The notes: generated from the sequence alone by a model not told the origin. DNA of 64,000 nt from Styela clava (GCF_964204865.1 NC_135254.1:4159001-4223000); one strand, 5' to 3'. Numbered from the stretch's first letter, positions 1 through 9,793 are shown. Numbers and translations: made by a program.

Positions 1-152
1 CTTAGTTTTATTACGAGTTCGGGGACTGTCTGTGTTAGCCAAGTGGATATACCCCTGTCCATAGGTTTCAGTCTCTTTACACAACTTGATGTAAAGTAGG
101 TGAATAAAATTAGTTACCTCCATATTGGTACACATACTTCTACTATGATACC
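1..152 (+). mobile_element. MITE copy, GGTACTCC family, left end cut by window
   Basis: This sequence matches, on the opposite strand, the copy at 2128-2337 and also those near 3442 and 8876. Shared blocks include TTACGAGTTCGGGGACTG, the TTAGCCAAGTGGATATA block, and TTACCTCCATATTGGTACAC. The 5' terminus lies outside the window. No transposase is present, so it is non-autonomous. Confidence 0.7.
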
Positions 153-1490
153 AATAATAAATCAGCAAAACCCCTTTAAACATTTTTATTACTGAATAAG
201 ACCAACATGATAGAGTATCAGGAATGTCCAATCTGATTCGAATAAATATCCAGGAAATGTATTCTTTACTAAACATTAGGAATATGTTCAAAAATACCAT
301 TTCAGTATGTATTTAAAATATCGGTACTAGATTGTTTATTTGGCCATTCCCTCATGGGTGCTCCATCGTTAGGGCCAGATAGAAATGGGGTGATACTTCC
401 TTGTAGTTGCAGATGCAGCTGCAGCTTTATATACATACATGCTTTCCTGTAGTCGCAGGCACAAAAATTTTGGTTATTGATTTTATGACTTGAGTAGTTC
501 GCTTTGCACAAGCCAGCTGTTGGGCCATTGCAACGTCACAGGCATTGATATTCAATTGGACTCTGGTATAGGCTTTGCAACTAAAGGGACTGAAATTACA
601 AAAATAAAAACCAGTTTCATGGGCCACACGTCATTCAAATATGGCACCACAATCTATTCTTCAGGGCTGCATTTGGCACGTGTGCTGCAGGTTGCACACC
701 TCTAACATACACAAAAAACTTGTATTTACTATATCTAATGCTTATGGACTAGGACAAGACAACTTGACTTGTGGTTGAACTACCATTTACCATAATTAAT
801 TCTGAAGGTATCTGAATAGCGATGAAATTACCAAAAATAAAAATTTCATTCCACAGTATGATAATAACTATAAAATAAAAAACAATTCACTTCTTTTGTC
901 CAGAAGGGACAAGGGCAATTTTATCCGTTTTCCTTTAACCCCAATTGGTATAAAACTCTAAAATGCTAAGTCTGTCACAGATGTGCAAAAATTCCAACTT
1001 TGCATTTCTTTTTTTTTTTTCATGAATGTTCTATTCAGTTCGATATTTATTTTGAAAACTACACCAGTGCGAATTTGTACTGAACCATTGCCTCAAGTAC
1101 AGTAAGACAACCATGACCTGTGGTCTTTCCAATCTCATGTATCATCAAATGCCCAGGTTGTGGAATTTGGAAACATCAAAATTGACATTGGAAATAATGT
1201 ATTGTGTTCATTTGAGTGCCAACCAGAACCTCTTTCGAGTTCTTCCGAGTGTTTCTTGTCTAGAGCAAAGATTTTTCAACCTTTATGGAGGAGAGGAACC
1301 CCAATAAACATTTCCAAGGCTTAAGAACCCCTGTGTAACTGAATATACATTATAATATGCCAATCAAAAAATGTGAAACGGAAATTTGATGTAGAGTAGA
1401 GCTAAGATCTGAAACCTAATATTCGAGCAGAAGTTGCCTCATCAACCTGACACTCTTGCAATGACAATTCAGAGATCTCCTAATTAAAAT
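153..1490. other. Unassigned AT-rich DNA
   Basis: No supported gene. There is a poly-T run near 1008-1020. A degenerate piece near 1270-1340 resembles the hAT-like end at 4990 (both contain TCAACCTT followed by a GGAACCCCA-type stretch). The short open frames here have no recognisable protein similarity and no flanking splice signals I trust. Confidence 0.6.
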
Positions 1491-1499
1491 ATGAAATTT

Positions 1500-1592
1500 C
1501 GGGCCTGCAAATCCAATTAATTAGTCAGGCTCGGGTCGGGTTTCATACCCACAGGCCTGGGTCGGGCCGGAATTGATCTTACCTCTAATGTA
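1500..1592. repeat. Degenerate hAT-like element end
   Basis: A GC-richer patch of GGGCCTGC, CAGGCTCGGGTCGGG and CAGGCCTGGGTCGGGCC repeats in AT-rich DNA. It resembles the GGGCC-rich subterminal DNA of the hAT-like elements elsewhere in this window. No target duplication could be seen. Confidence 0.35.
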
Positions 1593-1678
1593 GAGAAAAT
1601 GTAAGTCTCTCGTGAAACACACTTATTATATTAGTGTATTTAATTATATTTAAACAAGATAAATGTAATAATATAGAC

Positions 1679-1996
1679 CAGGGCTACTCAACTATTTTTA
1701 CCGGAGGTCCGCATACAAAACTTCAAAAATATTTGGGTCCGGATATTCCAGACATTAAATTTCGGCTTCCTCAAGCACAGATTCCTCTGTCGACTAATGA
1801 TTATTTAGCTAATCAAGATTGTTTGTTATGGCGTAATAGTTCTTTTCATATATATTTTTAAATCTATATAAGTGATTGTATAAAAGGAAACTTCAAAAGT
1901 GGGGCTAATGATCCAAAATGAAGAATTATGCTCGGTTCGGATCAAATACCCAAAAGGTCCGCTTTCGAACCACGGTCTGCCAGTTGAGTGGCCCTG
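1679..1996. mobile_element. hAT-like non-autonomous element (318 bp)
   Basis: The ends are inverted: CAGGGCTACTCAACT on the left and AGTTGAGTGGCCCTG on the right. An 8-bp direct repeat, ATATAGAC, flanks it at 1671-1678 and 1997-2004. CAGGG termini with an 8-bp target duplication are typical of hAT transposons. There is no transposase. It sits inside the tandem repeats of the SIKE-like 3' flank. Confidence 0.9.
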
Positions 1997-1999
1997 ATA

Positions 2000-2880
2000 T
2001 AGACTATAGGATTTCAATGCAAACCTGCAGAATCCCTAGACAGCCTACAGCCTTGTGCAGAGTACTTTGTACGAACCATGTATATTTTCTCAATACTGAG
2101 TTTCGATAGAAACACCGAGAGTAAGGGACGCTCCAGAAGTATGTATACCAATATGGAGGTAACTAATTTTGTTTGCCCACTTTACATTAAATTGTGTAAA
2201 GGGACTGAAATCTATGGGCAGGGGGTATATTCACTTGGCTAACACAGACAGTCCCAGAACTCGTAATAGAAAAATAAGGAAAATCTGAATGAAATTATGC
2301 CCTAACCCTAACCTGGTACACATACTACGGGAGTACCAATATAATAATATAGACTACCGGAATCTAAAATTGTAGAACACCTAGACTGTACTGGCGGAAT
2401 GAACCCTGGTTTAAAACCACTGGTCAAGGGCCTTGTGTGGAGTACAGCAAATCAATTAGATTAACTTTTCTCAATACTGAGCTTAACAAAAACACGGGTA
2501 AACAATAAGATGGGAGGAACATATAGTCTCTCCTATTTTTTTTACTTTGTTTTTTGAGTGTAACTCTCAGAAAAAATAATCATGGGGATTCCCCCTTGCG
2601 TATAAACCACTAGCTGTCTTTGAGTGCTAATCACAACCTTCTCTGCGTGTTGCTTGTGTATAGCCTTGTGCAGCAGAGTACACAAATAAGTTTTTTCTCT
2701 TTAACAAAAACACAAAGTATAACAGTAAGAAGAAGATGACCCGACCTCAGTTTGGAAAACCCTGGCCTACAGCCTTGTGCTGGGCACTTTGTATAAACCA
2801 GATATTTTCTCAATACTGAGTTTCAATAGAAACACAAGGAATAACAAGATAAAGGAACATAAACTTCCTCCCTATTGTAA
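2000..2880. repeat. Degenerate tandem repeats in the SIKE-like 3' flank
   Basis: A block running AGCCTTGTGCAGAGTACTTT ... TTTTCTCAATACTGAG ... TAGAAACAC recurs at about 2045-2115, 2427-2495, 2660-2730 and 2768-2835. Copies are diverged and partly truncated. A linked block with GATTCCCCCT appears at about 2588 and 2920. It lies downstream of the SIKE-like last exon on its coding strand, so it may be 3' UTR or flank. Confidence 0.7.
2128..2337 (-). mobile_element. MITE copy, GGTACTCC family
   Basis: The right end reads ACACATACTACGGGAGTACC, matching the terminus of the complete copy at 8876-9100. The interior is the reverse complement of 1-152. The left end is degraded and the target duplication is not clear. 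Confidence 0.7.
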
Positions 2881-2912
2881 TATAATTATTTGACTGATTG
2901 TTGGGAGTAGTC

Positions 2913-3181
2913 TTAGGGTGATTCCCCCTCATGTATAACTGTCTTATCACTAGTAGTATCGTCAGTGAGCACCATTTCAGGTTCATTCTCTGGTTTTTCA
3001 GTCTCTCCAGAATCTTTCTGTTCAGTGGTTATAAGTCTTGATCAAAATGAACTCTTAGATATCATCAGCATTTCTCTTAAAATGTCATTTTCTGTTTCCA
3101 ATCGGGATAATTCTTGGTAATCTCTGTGATATTGTAATCATCAACATCCGCAGCATGCCTCATCACAGCCATCTCATGGAT
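2913..3181 (-). pseudogene. SIKE1: SIKE/FGFR1OP2-like last exon, frameshifted and with in-frame stop
   Basis: On the minus strand an acceptor TTTCAG precedes 3181. The exon begins in phase with the previous one and encodes IHEMAVMRHAADVDDYN, like the EMxxVMRKA-VDD segment of the SIKE family. Near 3111-3116 the frame is lost: the family motif continues as ELSRLETENDILREML in another frame, which fits one missing base. Two dozen codons on, TGA at 3042-3044 interrupts. The same frame then stays open to TAA at 2913-2915 with an acidic tail (TEQKDSGETEKPENEPE). This is either true decay, a sequencing error, or an earlier stop with a relic tail. Confidence 0.75.
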
Positions 3182-3441
3182 CTGAAACATGGAAAGATAA
3201 ACAATGTTTTTTAGGATGAAACTGCCATCTATTTCGTTTTGAAATAATTGAACCTTTAGCGCCACCATGTGGCTGAATTCTTTTGCTTGAATAACTATTG
3301 TCAAACTGCCAGCGTTACTAATGACAAGATTCCAAGTAGGAAAGGTTCCAGTCCTTCAAACAATAATAGCCCATTACATATTGTTAAATATCAGTGACAA
3401 ATATACAATAAACTGAACTTGATTAATCAGAATGCTTATTT

Positions 3442-3662
3442 CGGTAATGCCTTGGTGTGTGTATCAGGTTAGGGTTAGGCCATAATTTTATTCCGATTTT
3501 AGTTTTATTACGAATCAGGGACTGACTATGTTAGCTAAGTGGATATACTCCCTACCCGTAGCTTTCAGTCCCTTTATACAACTTGATCTAAAATAGACGA
3601 ACGAAATTAGCTACCTCTATATTGGTACACACTTTTTCTACTAAAAGATTATGCTCAATACC
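3442..3662 (+). mobile_element. MITE copy, GGTACTCC family
   Basis: It begins with a degraded GGTAATGCCTTGGTGTGTG and continues GGTTAGGGTTAGGCCATAAT, then the TTACGAATCAGGGACTG and CCTCTATATTGGTACACAC blocks shared with 1-152. It lies in the intron between the 4447 exon and the last exon. The telomere-like TTAGGGTTAGG string belongs to the element. Confidence 0.65.
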
Positions 3663-4370
3663 AACAAGGTTACTCAAGTCCACAATTTGCCATTCCAGAA
3701 TCTTGTGGTGGTCAGAGGGTGAATTGTGCATATATTCACGGCAATTACGGGATTCTTAGCAGGGTATAGCTATCGAATTTAGTTATGGGAATAAAAACAT
3801 GTTCTTTTACATCAAAACGAATCCCCATAATCAAATTTGCACTAAACGGAAACGTGGGGTACTGAAACTGAAATTGTGGGGTAACCAAGCAGTCAAGCAC
3901 TACGACATAATTGAGGGATAACGATAAAACTGCTTTCCGACGTAATTTTGACACTTGATTGGCCGATATATATCGGTAAAATTAGCGGATACCGATAGTT
4001 CGAAATTTGTGAAAAACATGGTCGACATATCGGCAGGCCGATGACGACCCTACGTCTGACCATAGATTTCAGTCTCTTTACACAACTTAATCTAAAATAG
4101 ACAAAATTAGTTACCTCTATATTGGTACGCACTTTTACTATACGATTATACATATAAATGCTCAATACCAACAAGGTAACTCAAGCCCATAATTTGTCAT
4201 CCTACAATTTTGTGGAAATCAAAGGGTTAATCCTGCATATATTCACAGCGATTACAGGTCTTTTAGCAGGGTATACCTAATGAAGTTAGTTATGGGACTA
4301 ATAACATGTTCTTTTACATCAAAACCAATCACCGGAATCCAATTTGTGATAAACTGAAATGTGGGACCAG
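3535..4370. repeat. Two-copy tandem duplication, about 507-bp period
   Basis: The stretch 3570-3870 recurs, diverged, at about 4070-4365. Examples are CATATATTCAC at 3729 and 4236, and ACATGTTCTTTTACATCAAA in both copies. The duplication includes part of a MITE and fills the last SIKE-like intron. Confidence 0.75.
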
Positions 4371-4446
4371 CATTGTGGGCCAGGGTAAATAATATTGTGG
4401 GATGGCATAACCAACCAAAATTGTGGAATAACCTTGGTCTCGTTAC

Positions 4447-4519
4447 CTTATCAATGAGTTCCATATTCTCTTTATGATATTGTTTTTCTGCTTGATAAGC
4501 ATTTTCAGTGATCTGGATG
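4447..4519 (-). CDS. SIKE1: SIKE/FGFR1OP2-like internal exon (73 bp)
   Basis: The acceptor is CATTTTCAG just above 4519 and the donor is GTAACG below 4447. It begins with one base that completes the AA left by the previous exon, and encodes IQITENAYQAEKQYHKENME then LIDK, ending in phase 0. The next exon continues in phase as IHEM. This matches the variable linker before the second coiled coil in the SIKE family. The phase agreement on both sides is the best evidence that it is real. Confidence 0.8.
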
Positions 4520-4683
4520 CTGAAAATGGAAGATATAAATAAAATTATTAATGCTGCTAAGTCACGGTTCATTGATTTTGTTGAAATATTTGAATCCAAG
4601 TAAAACTTCATAATTATTCTTTGTGAATATTATTCAGCTATACGGCTTTGGATTTTTAATATTAATTTACAAATACTATAATG

Positions 4684-4943
4684 CAGGTGTGTGCAACCTG
4701 CGACTGGCCCATGGGCCAAATGCGGCCCACAAGAGTGGCTATTTTAAATGATATGCGGATCGCGAAATCAGTTTTCAAATAAATTTAACTTGGTACGGGC
4801 GAGTAATTCCAATCCCTGTGCGTTGCGAAGCCAATACCTGAGTCTAGTTTATACATGCCTACGACTTTACAATGCCGTAACAGGTTTCGCCCAGTTATTT
4901 CTATCTGGACCTCCTGTATTAAATTAAGGTTGCACACCCCATG
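4684..4943. mobile_element. hAT-like non-autonomous element (260 bp)
   Basis: The left end is CAGGTGTGTGCAACCTG and the right end is AGGTTGCACACCCCATG, an imperfect inverted pair. Flanks CTATAATG (4676-4683) and CTATAATA (4944-4951) are an 8-bp duplication with one mismatch. It contains the GGCCCATGGGCC and GCGGCCCAC motifs common in such elements. It lies in a SIKE-like intron. Confidence 0.8.
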
Positions 4944-4989
4944 CTATAATATGTTCTTCTTAGCTTTTAGAATTGTCGCTCCAATATGC

Positions 4990-5100
4990 CTGATCCACTG
5001 GTTCTCAACCTTTTTGGTGGGGTGGAACCCCATTGGAACATTCCATAGGCTCAAGGTACCCCAGTACAATACTTAACACTAATACTTGCAAAACATAGTA
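4990..5100 (+). repeat. hAT-like element end, truncated
   Basis: CACTGGTTCTCAACCTTTTT followed by a GGTGGGGTGGAACCCC stretch is the typical terminus of widespread hAT non-autonomous elements. No matching GGTTGAGAACC end is found downstream, so only one end survives. Confidence 0.5.
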
Positions 5101-5201
5101 AATTTAAAGTGTAGCAAGTCTGATAATAATGTTAAACCTAATAAAAAGTATATTTTGTTCTAAATACAAGTACAAGTATTCGATATTATCCAAACAATAT
5201 A

Positions 5202-5400
5202 TAGGGTGTCCCTAAAGTCGTGAAATTATTAAAATTGGAAAGAAATTCATCGATACCATATATTGTTTTGGCCCTCACAGATGTATTAAATGAAGTAAAA
5301 ATACCTAAACAAATACTAATTTAAAAAAAAAACTATTGATATATTGAGAACTGACTTCATATCAAAATTGAAATTGTAAAGGGACTTCATGGACACCCTG
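5202..5400. mobile_element. Mariner-like MITE (199 bp)
   Basis: The ends are inverted: TAGGGTGTCCCTAAAGTCG on the left, and on the right the complement of CAGGGTGTCCATGAAGTCC. TA dinucleotides flank both ends (5200-5201, 5401-5402). The GGGTGTCC terminus and TA target are typical of Tc1/mariner elements. No transposase. Confidence 0.8.
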
Positions 5401-5658
5401 TACATAATATTATATAGACTGTTGCATTTGAATGTAAACTTGTGGAGCCGCTGCACTGAACTGGCAAAATCCTAGGATAAAAAACCTTAATTTGCCATTT
5501 CTACGGGAAATAGGATTGTTGGTATTAGAACCATAAGGTATTCTGAAAGACTGAAACTTAAATTAAATGTTTATTAGTAATAAAACAGCCATTTCATAGT
5601 AAAACAATAGGCTTCCCTGTCCCTGAGATTATGAAATACATTCACAAGATCCACATAC

Positions 5659-5803
5659 TTTTGGTGCTTAGTAAATTTCATCATCTGCTGTCTGTACTTG
5701 GTCATGATAAGTTCCAATGCGTTCTGGTGTTCGGTCAAACTTTGTCGCAATTCATCGTTCTCATGTTGTAGGGACCGAATTGCATTATTTTCTTGCTGAA
5801 TAC
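5659..5803 (-). CDS. SIKE1: SIKE/FGFR1OP2-like central coiled-coil exon (145 bp)
   Basis: This exon carries the family hallmark. On the minus strand it encodes IQQENNAIRSLQHENDEL followed by RQSLTEHQNALELIMTKYRQ and QMMKFTKHQ. Human SIKE1 and FGFR1OP2 have the same pattern (QEN..IR.LQ.EN.EL...L.EHQ.ALELIM.KYR.QM). The acceptor is ATCTTCAAG above 5803 and the donor is GTATGT below 5659. It enters at phase 1, completing a Gly codon with the previous exon, and leaves two bases (AA) for the next. The charged heptad pattern predicts a coiled coil. Family members act as adaptors in STRIPAK kinase-phosphatase complexes; that role here is inferred. Confidence 0.9.
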
Positions 5804-5945
5804 CTTGAAGATAAAAATAGGAATTTGGCAAACATAATTTTGTTTCCATCAGCAGAACTATTATTTGAGATTTACATTTGATTATTATTTACATTTTTGG
5901 ATCAACATTCATATTTTTTCTCTTCAAAACTTATACCTTTTAAAG

Positions 5946-6276
5946 CAAAGGCCTGCAACAATGTTTGTCGGTTGGCCATATACCCAACTTCATACAGTTA
6001 GCCGGGCCACACTAAGAATTAGTTTATCCATGCGAAAAAGCAAGAGAAGATAATATGACTGTTGCTCAGCCTCACAGTATTAAAGGCACCGGCAAAACAG
6101 CAAAGATTTAACGCAGCGAAAAGATGTATTTTTATCCACATGAGCGTTTTTTTAAACATAAACTATTGGTTTCAGATTTTATGCTTGATGGAGAGAATCC
6201 GAGCGTTGACGAAGGCCACACTGAACGGCTTGGTGGGCCGGGTTGTGGCCCACAGGCTTCCTATTGCGCACCCTTG
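5946..6276. mobile_element. hAT-like non-autonomous element (about 331 bp)
   Basis: The left end CAAAGGCCTGCAAC and the right end TTGCGCACCCTTG are an imperfect inverted pair. The interior has the GGGCCGGGTTGTGGCCCAC-type GC patch of old hAT MITEs. Flanking octamers agree only in part, so the insertion is old. It lies in a SIKE-like intron. Confidence 0.6.
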
Positions 6277-6474
6277 ATCTAAAATAACCACTAATTAAGA
6301 CTAGTTCTTAATTAATTTCAAATTGAATTTTTCTGTTCATGCAGAGTTTGGTACAAAATAGAAAACGATCAATTTATGTCCGGAAATATCATACAGGCAA
6401 GTTAAGATAATAGAATAAATATTGCGTTACAATATGAGCAAAGCTAGTACTGATTCTTTCAAAATTTGTCGTAC

Positions 6475-6616
6475 CTAAGACTAAAGTAGACCTTGGTCTG
6501 TGTCCAGCAACTTTGTTCAGTTCAATCAAATTTTCTTGATATGTGTTTCTTGCTTCCATCTCTTTCTTGAGAGTTGAAGCCTGTTCGGCAAGATTTTCAG
6601 CAGCGCTGTCATGATC
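6475..6616 (-). CDS. SIKE1: SIKE/FGFR1OP2-like N-terminal-side exon (142 bp)
   Basis: On the minus strand this exon encodes DHDSAAENLAEQASTLKKEM, then EARNTYQENLIELNKVAGHR and PRSTLVL. It aligns with the family's HDAAAE..V.Q...L segment and the K(P)..LL stretch before the central coiled coil. The acceptor ATTATTCCAG lies above 6616 and the donor GTACGA below 6475. It starts in phase 0 and gives one G to the next exon. The first exon, expected to encode about 20 residues including the initiator Met, was not found in the window. Confidence 0.85.
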
Positions 6617-6639
6617 CTGGAATAATAGATGAAATTAAA

Positions 6640-7084
6640 TCATTTGGAAGTGTATGTTAGAAAGCATTGATAAGTTTGATTGTTGCAGTGCAGCCCACAT
6701 AAACGCTCGTTGCTTGTATTTAAAATATTTCTGATTTGATGAGAACATCATTAATGACGTGAACAATATTTTTATGATCCGAGCCTTGAAAATTTTTTTG
6801 AAAGAGTCAAACCAGGTGGAGTTTTTTAATTTTGGACAGGAACTTTGTATTTGGTGTAGTATTACTTATTTTCTTTATTAGTAGTATAATACTGATTTCA
6901 TTAGCTATGACATTATGAACTACCGTATTTAAAGTGTAGAAAAAGCTGTAGTTGACTTGTGCACAACAATAAGAATATATTAAAGCTAATTTACATATCA
7001 ACATTACAGGCGCACACTTAGACAATGGAGAAAGCAGTAACAAACCAGCCTTCACATGAACAGCCATATGATAGCAAGGAGTTC
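6640..7084. other. Unassigned, probable first SIKE-like intron
   Basis: AT-rich sequence with no gene I can support. Its position upstream of the 6475-6616 exon suggests intron. Confidence 0.4.
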
Positions 7085-7265
7085 ATATTTGTATACACAA
7101 AGGAACAGGGTGGTTCATGTGACGGCTGGTCGGTTACGGTTTTTCCCACCATCAAGTCCATGCATCCTGAATAAACTGGCTAACTAATCCCATACCCAAC
7201 ATGTACTGGTAACCAGACGAGAGACTGTGGTTCGCCATGTGATTAAGCCCTCTTATTAACTTTCC
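7085..7265 (+). mobile_element. SINE-like repeat copy
   Basis: GGTGGTTCATGTGACGGCTG matches the SINE copy near 16,080. The stretch from AAGTCCATGCATCC to ATGTACTGGTAA matches, on the other strand, 8530-8600. A three-copy dispersed family in one window suggests a short retroposon. Confidence 0.5.
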
Positions 7266-7552
7266 CTACCCCCGGGATTAGTTTGGTTTATTTTGAAAAC
7301 TCCATAACAAACAAAAATTGAAAATGGAGAATTCTGGAGAGCAAGCAAAACCTATAAAGAAGTTTAAAACATGAGAAATATCATGTGCCTGTCCACCAGA
7401 AAACACACAAAAACCCAATTAAACGAGGCCTGGGCAATAATTTGAAGGACCAAAATACTCAATAGTATTGAACTTTCAGACTGTTGTACTTTTATCAATA
7501 AATAGCAAAATCTTAATAAACTGCAAAGGAAGTCAGAAGCCTCCATGATAAG

Positions 7553-7921
7553 GGGTCCAGTGTAGTTTCGTACCTAAAGTACTTCTAGTGGGTGTAACAT
7601 AACAATTTTTGCATATGTCAATCCTAACCTGAATATTACGTCACAGTGACCTAATAAAGCCCTACAAACTATACAAACTGTCATCCAAGACGTGCAGACG
7701 ATCGCAACGATTCCGATATGAAAAAGACCACTGACGATAGTGAGTTCTTTATGAGTGAGTTGGGGCAGATGCCATTTTGGACAATCGTAGCAAGGTCTAT
7801 ACATGATTGTGGCGTCGTAATGACATAATTTTTGGATGGCGTAGTCAGGTGGGGGTTAGGATTGACATGTGCAAAAATTGTTATGCTACGTCAACTAGAA
7901 GTACAAAACTACACGAGACCC
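7553..7921. mobile_element. MITE (369 bp) with long subterminal inverted repeats
   Basis: The left end GGGTCCAGTGTAGTTTCGTA pairs with the right end, whose complement begins GGGTCTCGTGTAGTTTTGTA. A second inverted pair follows (AAGTACTTCTAGT with ACTAGAAGTAC, then TTGCATATGTCAATCCTAAC with its complement). The interior repeats are shared with 10,736-11,107. No clear target duplication was found. Confidence 0.75.
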
Positions 7922-8500
7922 AATGGTAGTCCAGTCTGGATTTCATGGCATTTTTACACGAGAAATTGGGCATGTAATCACAGATCCTGGCGTGCAATCA
8001 GTGGCCGTGGCACGCCAAAGGTCTGAGCCTGCGTGCAAACTTACCGAAAAGTGAATGAAAACCTAGATTCTTAGCGTGCAACTAACTGGTCTTGTTTGAA
8101 ACAAAAAACGAACAAACAGGTGTAAAATGATTTAAGCGGAACGTCACAACTGGGTCTTTCACGCACACATTTTTGCATAGGTAAAAGGTTGATTAAACGG
8201 CCCATTGAACAATTTAATCTGGCCACCTGATGCTGCCACAACCGAACTAAAACCAAATTTTGTGGTTTTAGCTAAAGAATTTGTTGAGATTGCGATCAAA
8301 TTTAGTTTTGGCAGGAGGCATACGGGTTTCCATTTTTGCTTTTGCTTTTTGGCCCCTGGTCCTAAAACCTTGCCCTCCCCTGGTTAGGAAGACATTTGCC
8401 TAATCCAATAATTTGTCTTCTAGCTTTGTTTTATTCAACTAGGATTGCTCATATTAAGGATAAGATATTATTTTTATCATGAGGAAGAGGAAAGTCGATA
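7922..8500. other. Unassigned
   Basis: No gene recognised. There is a pyrimidine-rich stretch near 8330-8390. Short open frames on both strands look accidental. Confidence 0.5.
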
Positions 8501-8612
8501 AGATGGCTTAGTCATGGCGTACCATGGCCTCACGCCCATTTACCAGTCCATGTCAGATATAGTGTTAGTTAGCCAGTTATTTTTATTCGCTTCAGATTCA
8601 TGACATTCTAAA
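8500..8612 (-). mobile_element. SINE-like repeat copy, inverted
   Basis: TTACCAGTCCATGT ... TTAGTTAGCCAGTTATTT is the diverged reverse complement of 7140-7215. Confidence 0.5.
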
Positions 8613-8671
8613 AAAAATATTAATAAAGCAATTAACTTTCCTCACCCTTGGATTATGAAAAATGTTGATAC

Positions 8672-8808
8672 TTTTGGTGCTTTATAAACTTCATCATCTG
8701 CTGTTTGTACTTGGTCATGATGAGTTCCAATGTGTTCTGATGGTCGGTCACACTCGCAAATCATCGTTTCCATGTTGGGTAGATCGGATCGCAATATTTT
8801 CTTCCTAT
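8672..8808 (-). pseudogene. Pseudo-exon: decayed copy of the SIKE-like central exon
   Basis: Most of the 5659-5803 exon is recognisable, including the GAACTCATCATGACCAAGTA block and the CACCAAAA|GTAT donor. Small deletions and frameshifts break the reading frame. Similarity stops near 8808, at the edge of a perfect fold-back. Confidence 0.85.
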
Positions 8809-8834
8809 TTTGAAATTAAAAATAGGAAGAAAAT
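8796..8834. repeat. Perfect 16-bp inverted repeat with 7-nt loop
   Basis: ATTTTCTTCCTATTTT (8796-8811) and its exact complement (8819-8834) are separated by 7 bases. It abuts the pseudo-exon boundary. Confidence 0.85.
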
Positions 8835-8875
8835 TTACCACATGGGATTTTATGAATTTATTTACAGTGCAATTT

Positions 8876-9100
8876 GGTACTCCTGAAGTATACAAACTGA
8901 AATGGCGGACACCGGAACGTAGTATGTGTACCAGGCCATAATTTCAGGTACATATACTACAGGAGTCACTCGTCTAGTCCCCGAACTCGTAATAGAACTA
9001 AAATAAGGAAAATTGGAATCAAATTAATGCCTAATCCTAACCTGGTACACATACTACGTTTTGGTGTCCGTCATCTTGGTCCACATACTACAGGAGTACC
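8876..9100. mobile_element. Complete MITE, GGTACTCC family (225 bp)
   Basis: The ends GGTACTCCTG and CAGGAGTACC are perfect inverses, and the inverted repeat continues imperfectly for about 60 bp through GTAGTATGTGTACCAGG. An exact 8-bp target duplication TGCAATTT flanks it at 8868-8875 and 9101-9108. It defines the termini of the family also seen at 1, 2128, 3442 and 13,480. No transposase. Confidence 0.9.
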
Positions 9101-9108
9101 TGCAATTT

Positions 9109-9684
9109 ATTTCATGCAGAATGAAAAAACTCTCGATTCGATCAAGGTTTTTATTTCTGATCTCTAAGCAAGACAGTAGACAAGCACCCATGAAACATTC
9201 GCTTGATACCAGGCTGATTAGGGCTGATCTAGAAGTTCAAACCAGTCCATTATCGCAGTGTGTAATGTCTTGCTATTGCCTCATCCAACTAATCCTTACT
9301 TAGGATTAGCTCACTGGTGGGCCAATAATATGATAGCACCCCAAAAAAGTATATGAATGCAAGGTTTTCATATTCAAAATTTCAATATCCTGAATCAGAC
9401 CCAACTATGATAGATTAGAATAGGAAAAGTATGGTTGGACAATAACAGTACAGAACCTAAAACAGGAGAAGGGAAAGAAATTCACATTAATTGCAAGGTT
9501 ATTGATCCGATTGATTTAGTTTTTTCAGCCAAAAAATTTTGGACAAATTTACTTTAAACCATTTAAATTTTATTTTGTTTTCATTGCACTAATTATGTAG
9601 TTTCAAGTGTTTGTCTTGGAATGTCAAAAATACAAAGAGTGAAAACATGAGTTAGAAAATCTTGATATAAAACATCTTTCATAC
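9109..9684. other. Unassigned
   Basis: AT-rich sequence without a supported gene or repeat. Confidence 0.5.
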
Positions 9685-9793
9685 CCAAGACTAGAGTAGA
9701 GTCCGTGTCCAGCAGCTTTATTCATATCAATCAAATTTTTTTCGATATGTGCTTCAGGCTGAGTTTAAAGCAGTTTAGGAAACCTCCATAGTC
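9685..9793 (-). pseudogene. Pseudo-exon: decayed copy of the SIKE-like 6475-6616 exon
   Basis: The acceptor (ATTCCAG) and donor (GTATGA) positions are kept, and AATTTGATTGA and GCTGCTGGACAC blocks match. About 33 bases are missing relative to the intact exon, and stop codons and a frameshift are present. Order and strand relative to 8672-8808 match the parent gene, so this is a genomic duplication with its intron, not a retrocopy. Confidence 0.85.

Noticed and set aside
2296-2315. CCCTAACCCTAACC as an interstitial telomere repeat
   Set aside because: It is part of the MITE consensus and occurs at the same place in the copy at 3,442.
3042-3044. TGA as a selenocysteine codon in the SIKE-like gene
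   Set aside because: The family is not known as selenoproteins and the exon also has a frameshift; decay or error is simpler.
7574-7804. 76-codon minus-strand frame MYRPCYDCPKW...
   Set aside because: It lies wholly within a non-coding MITE.
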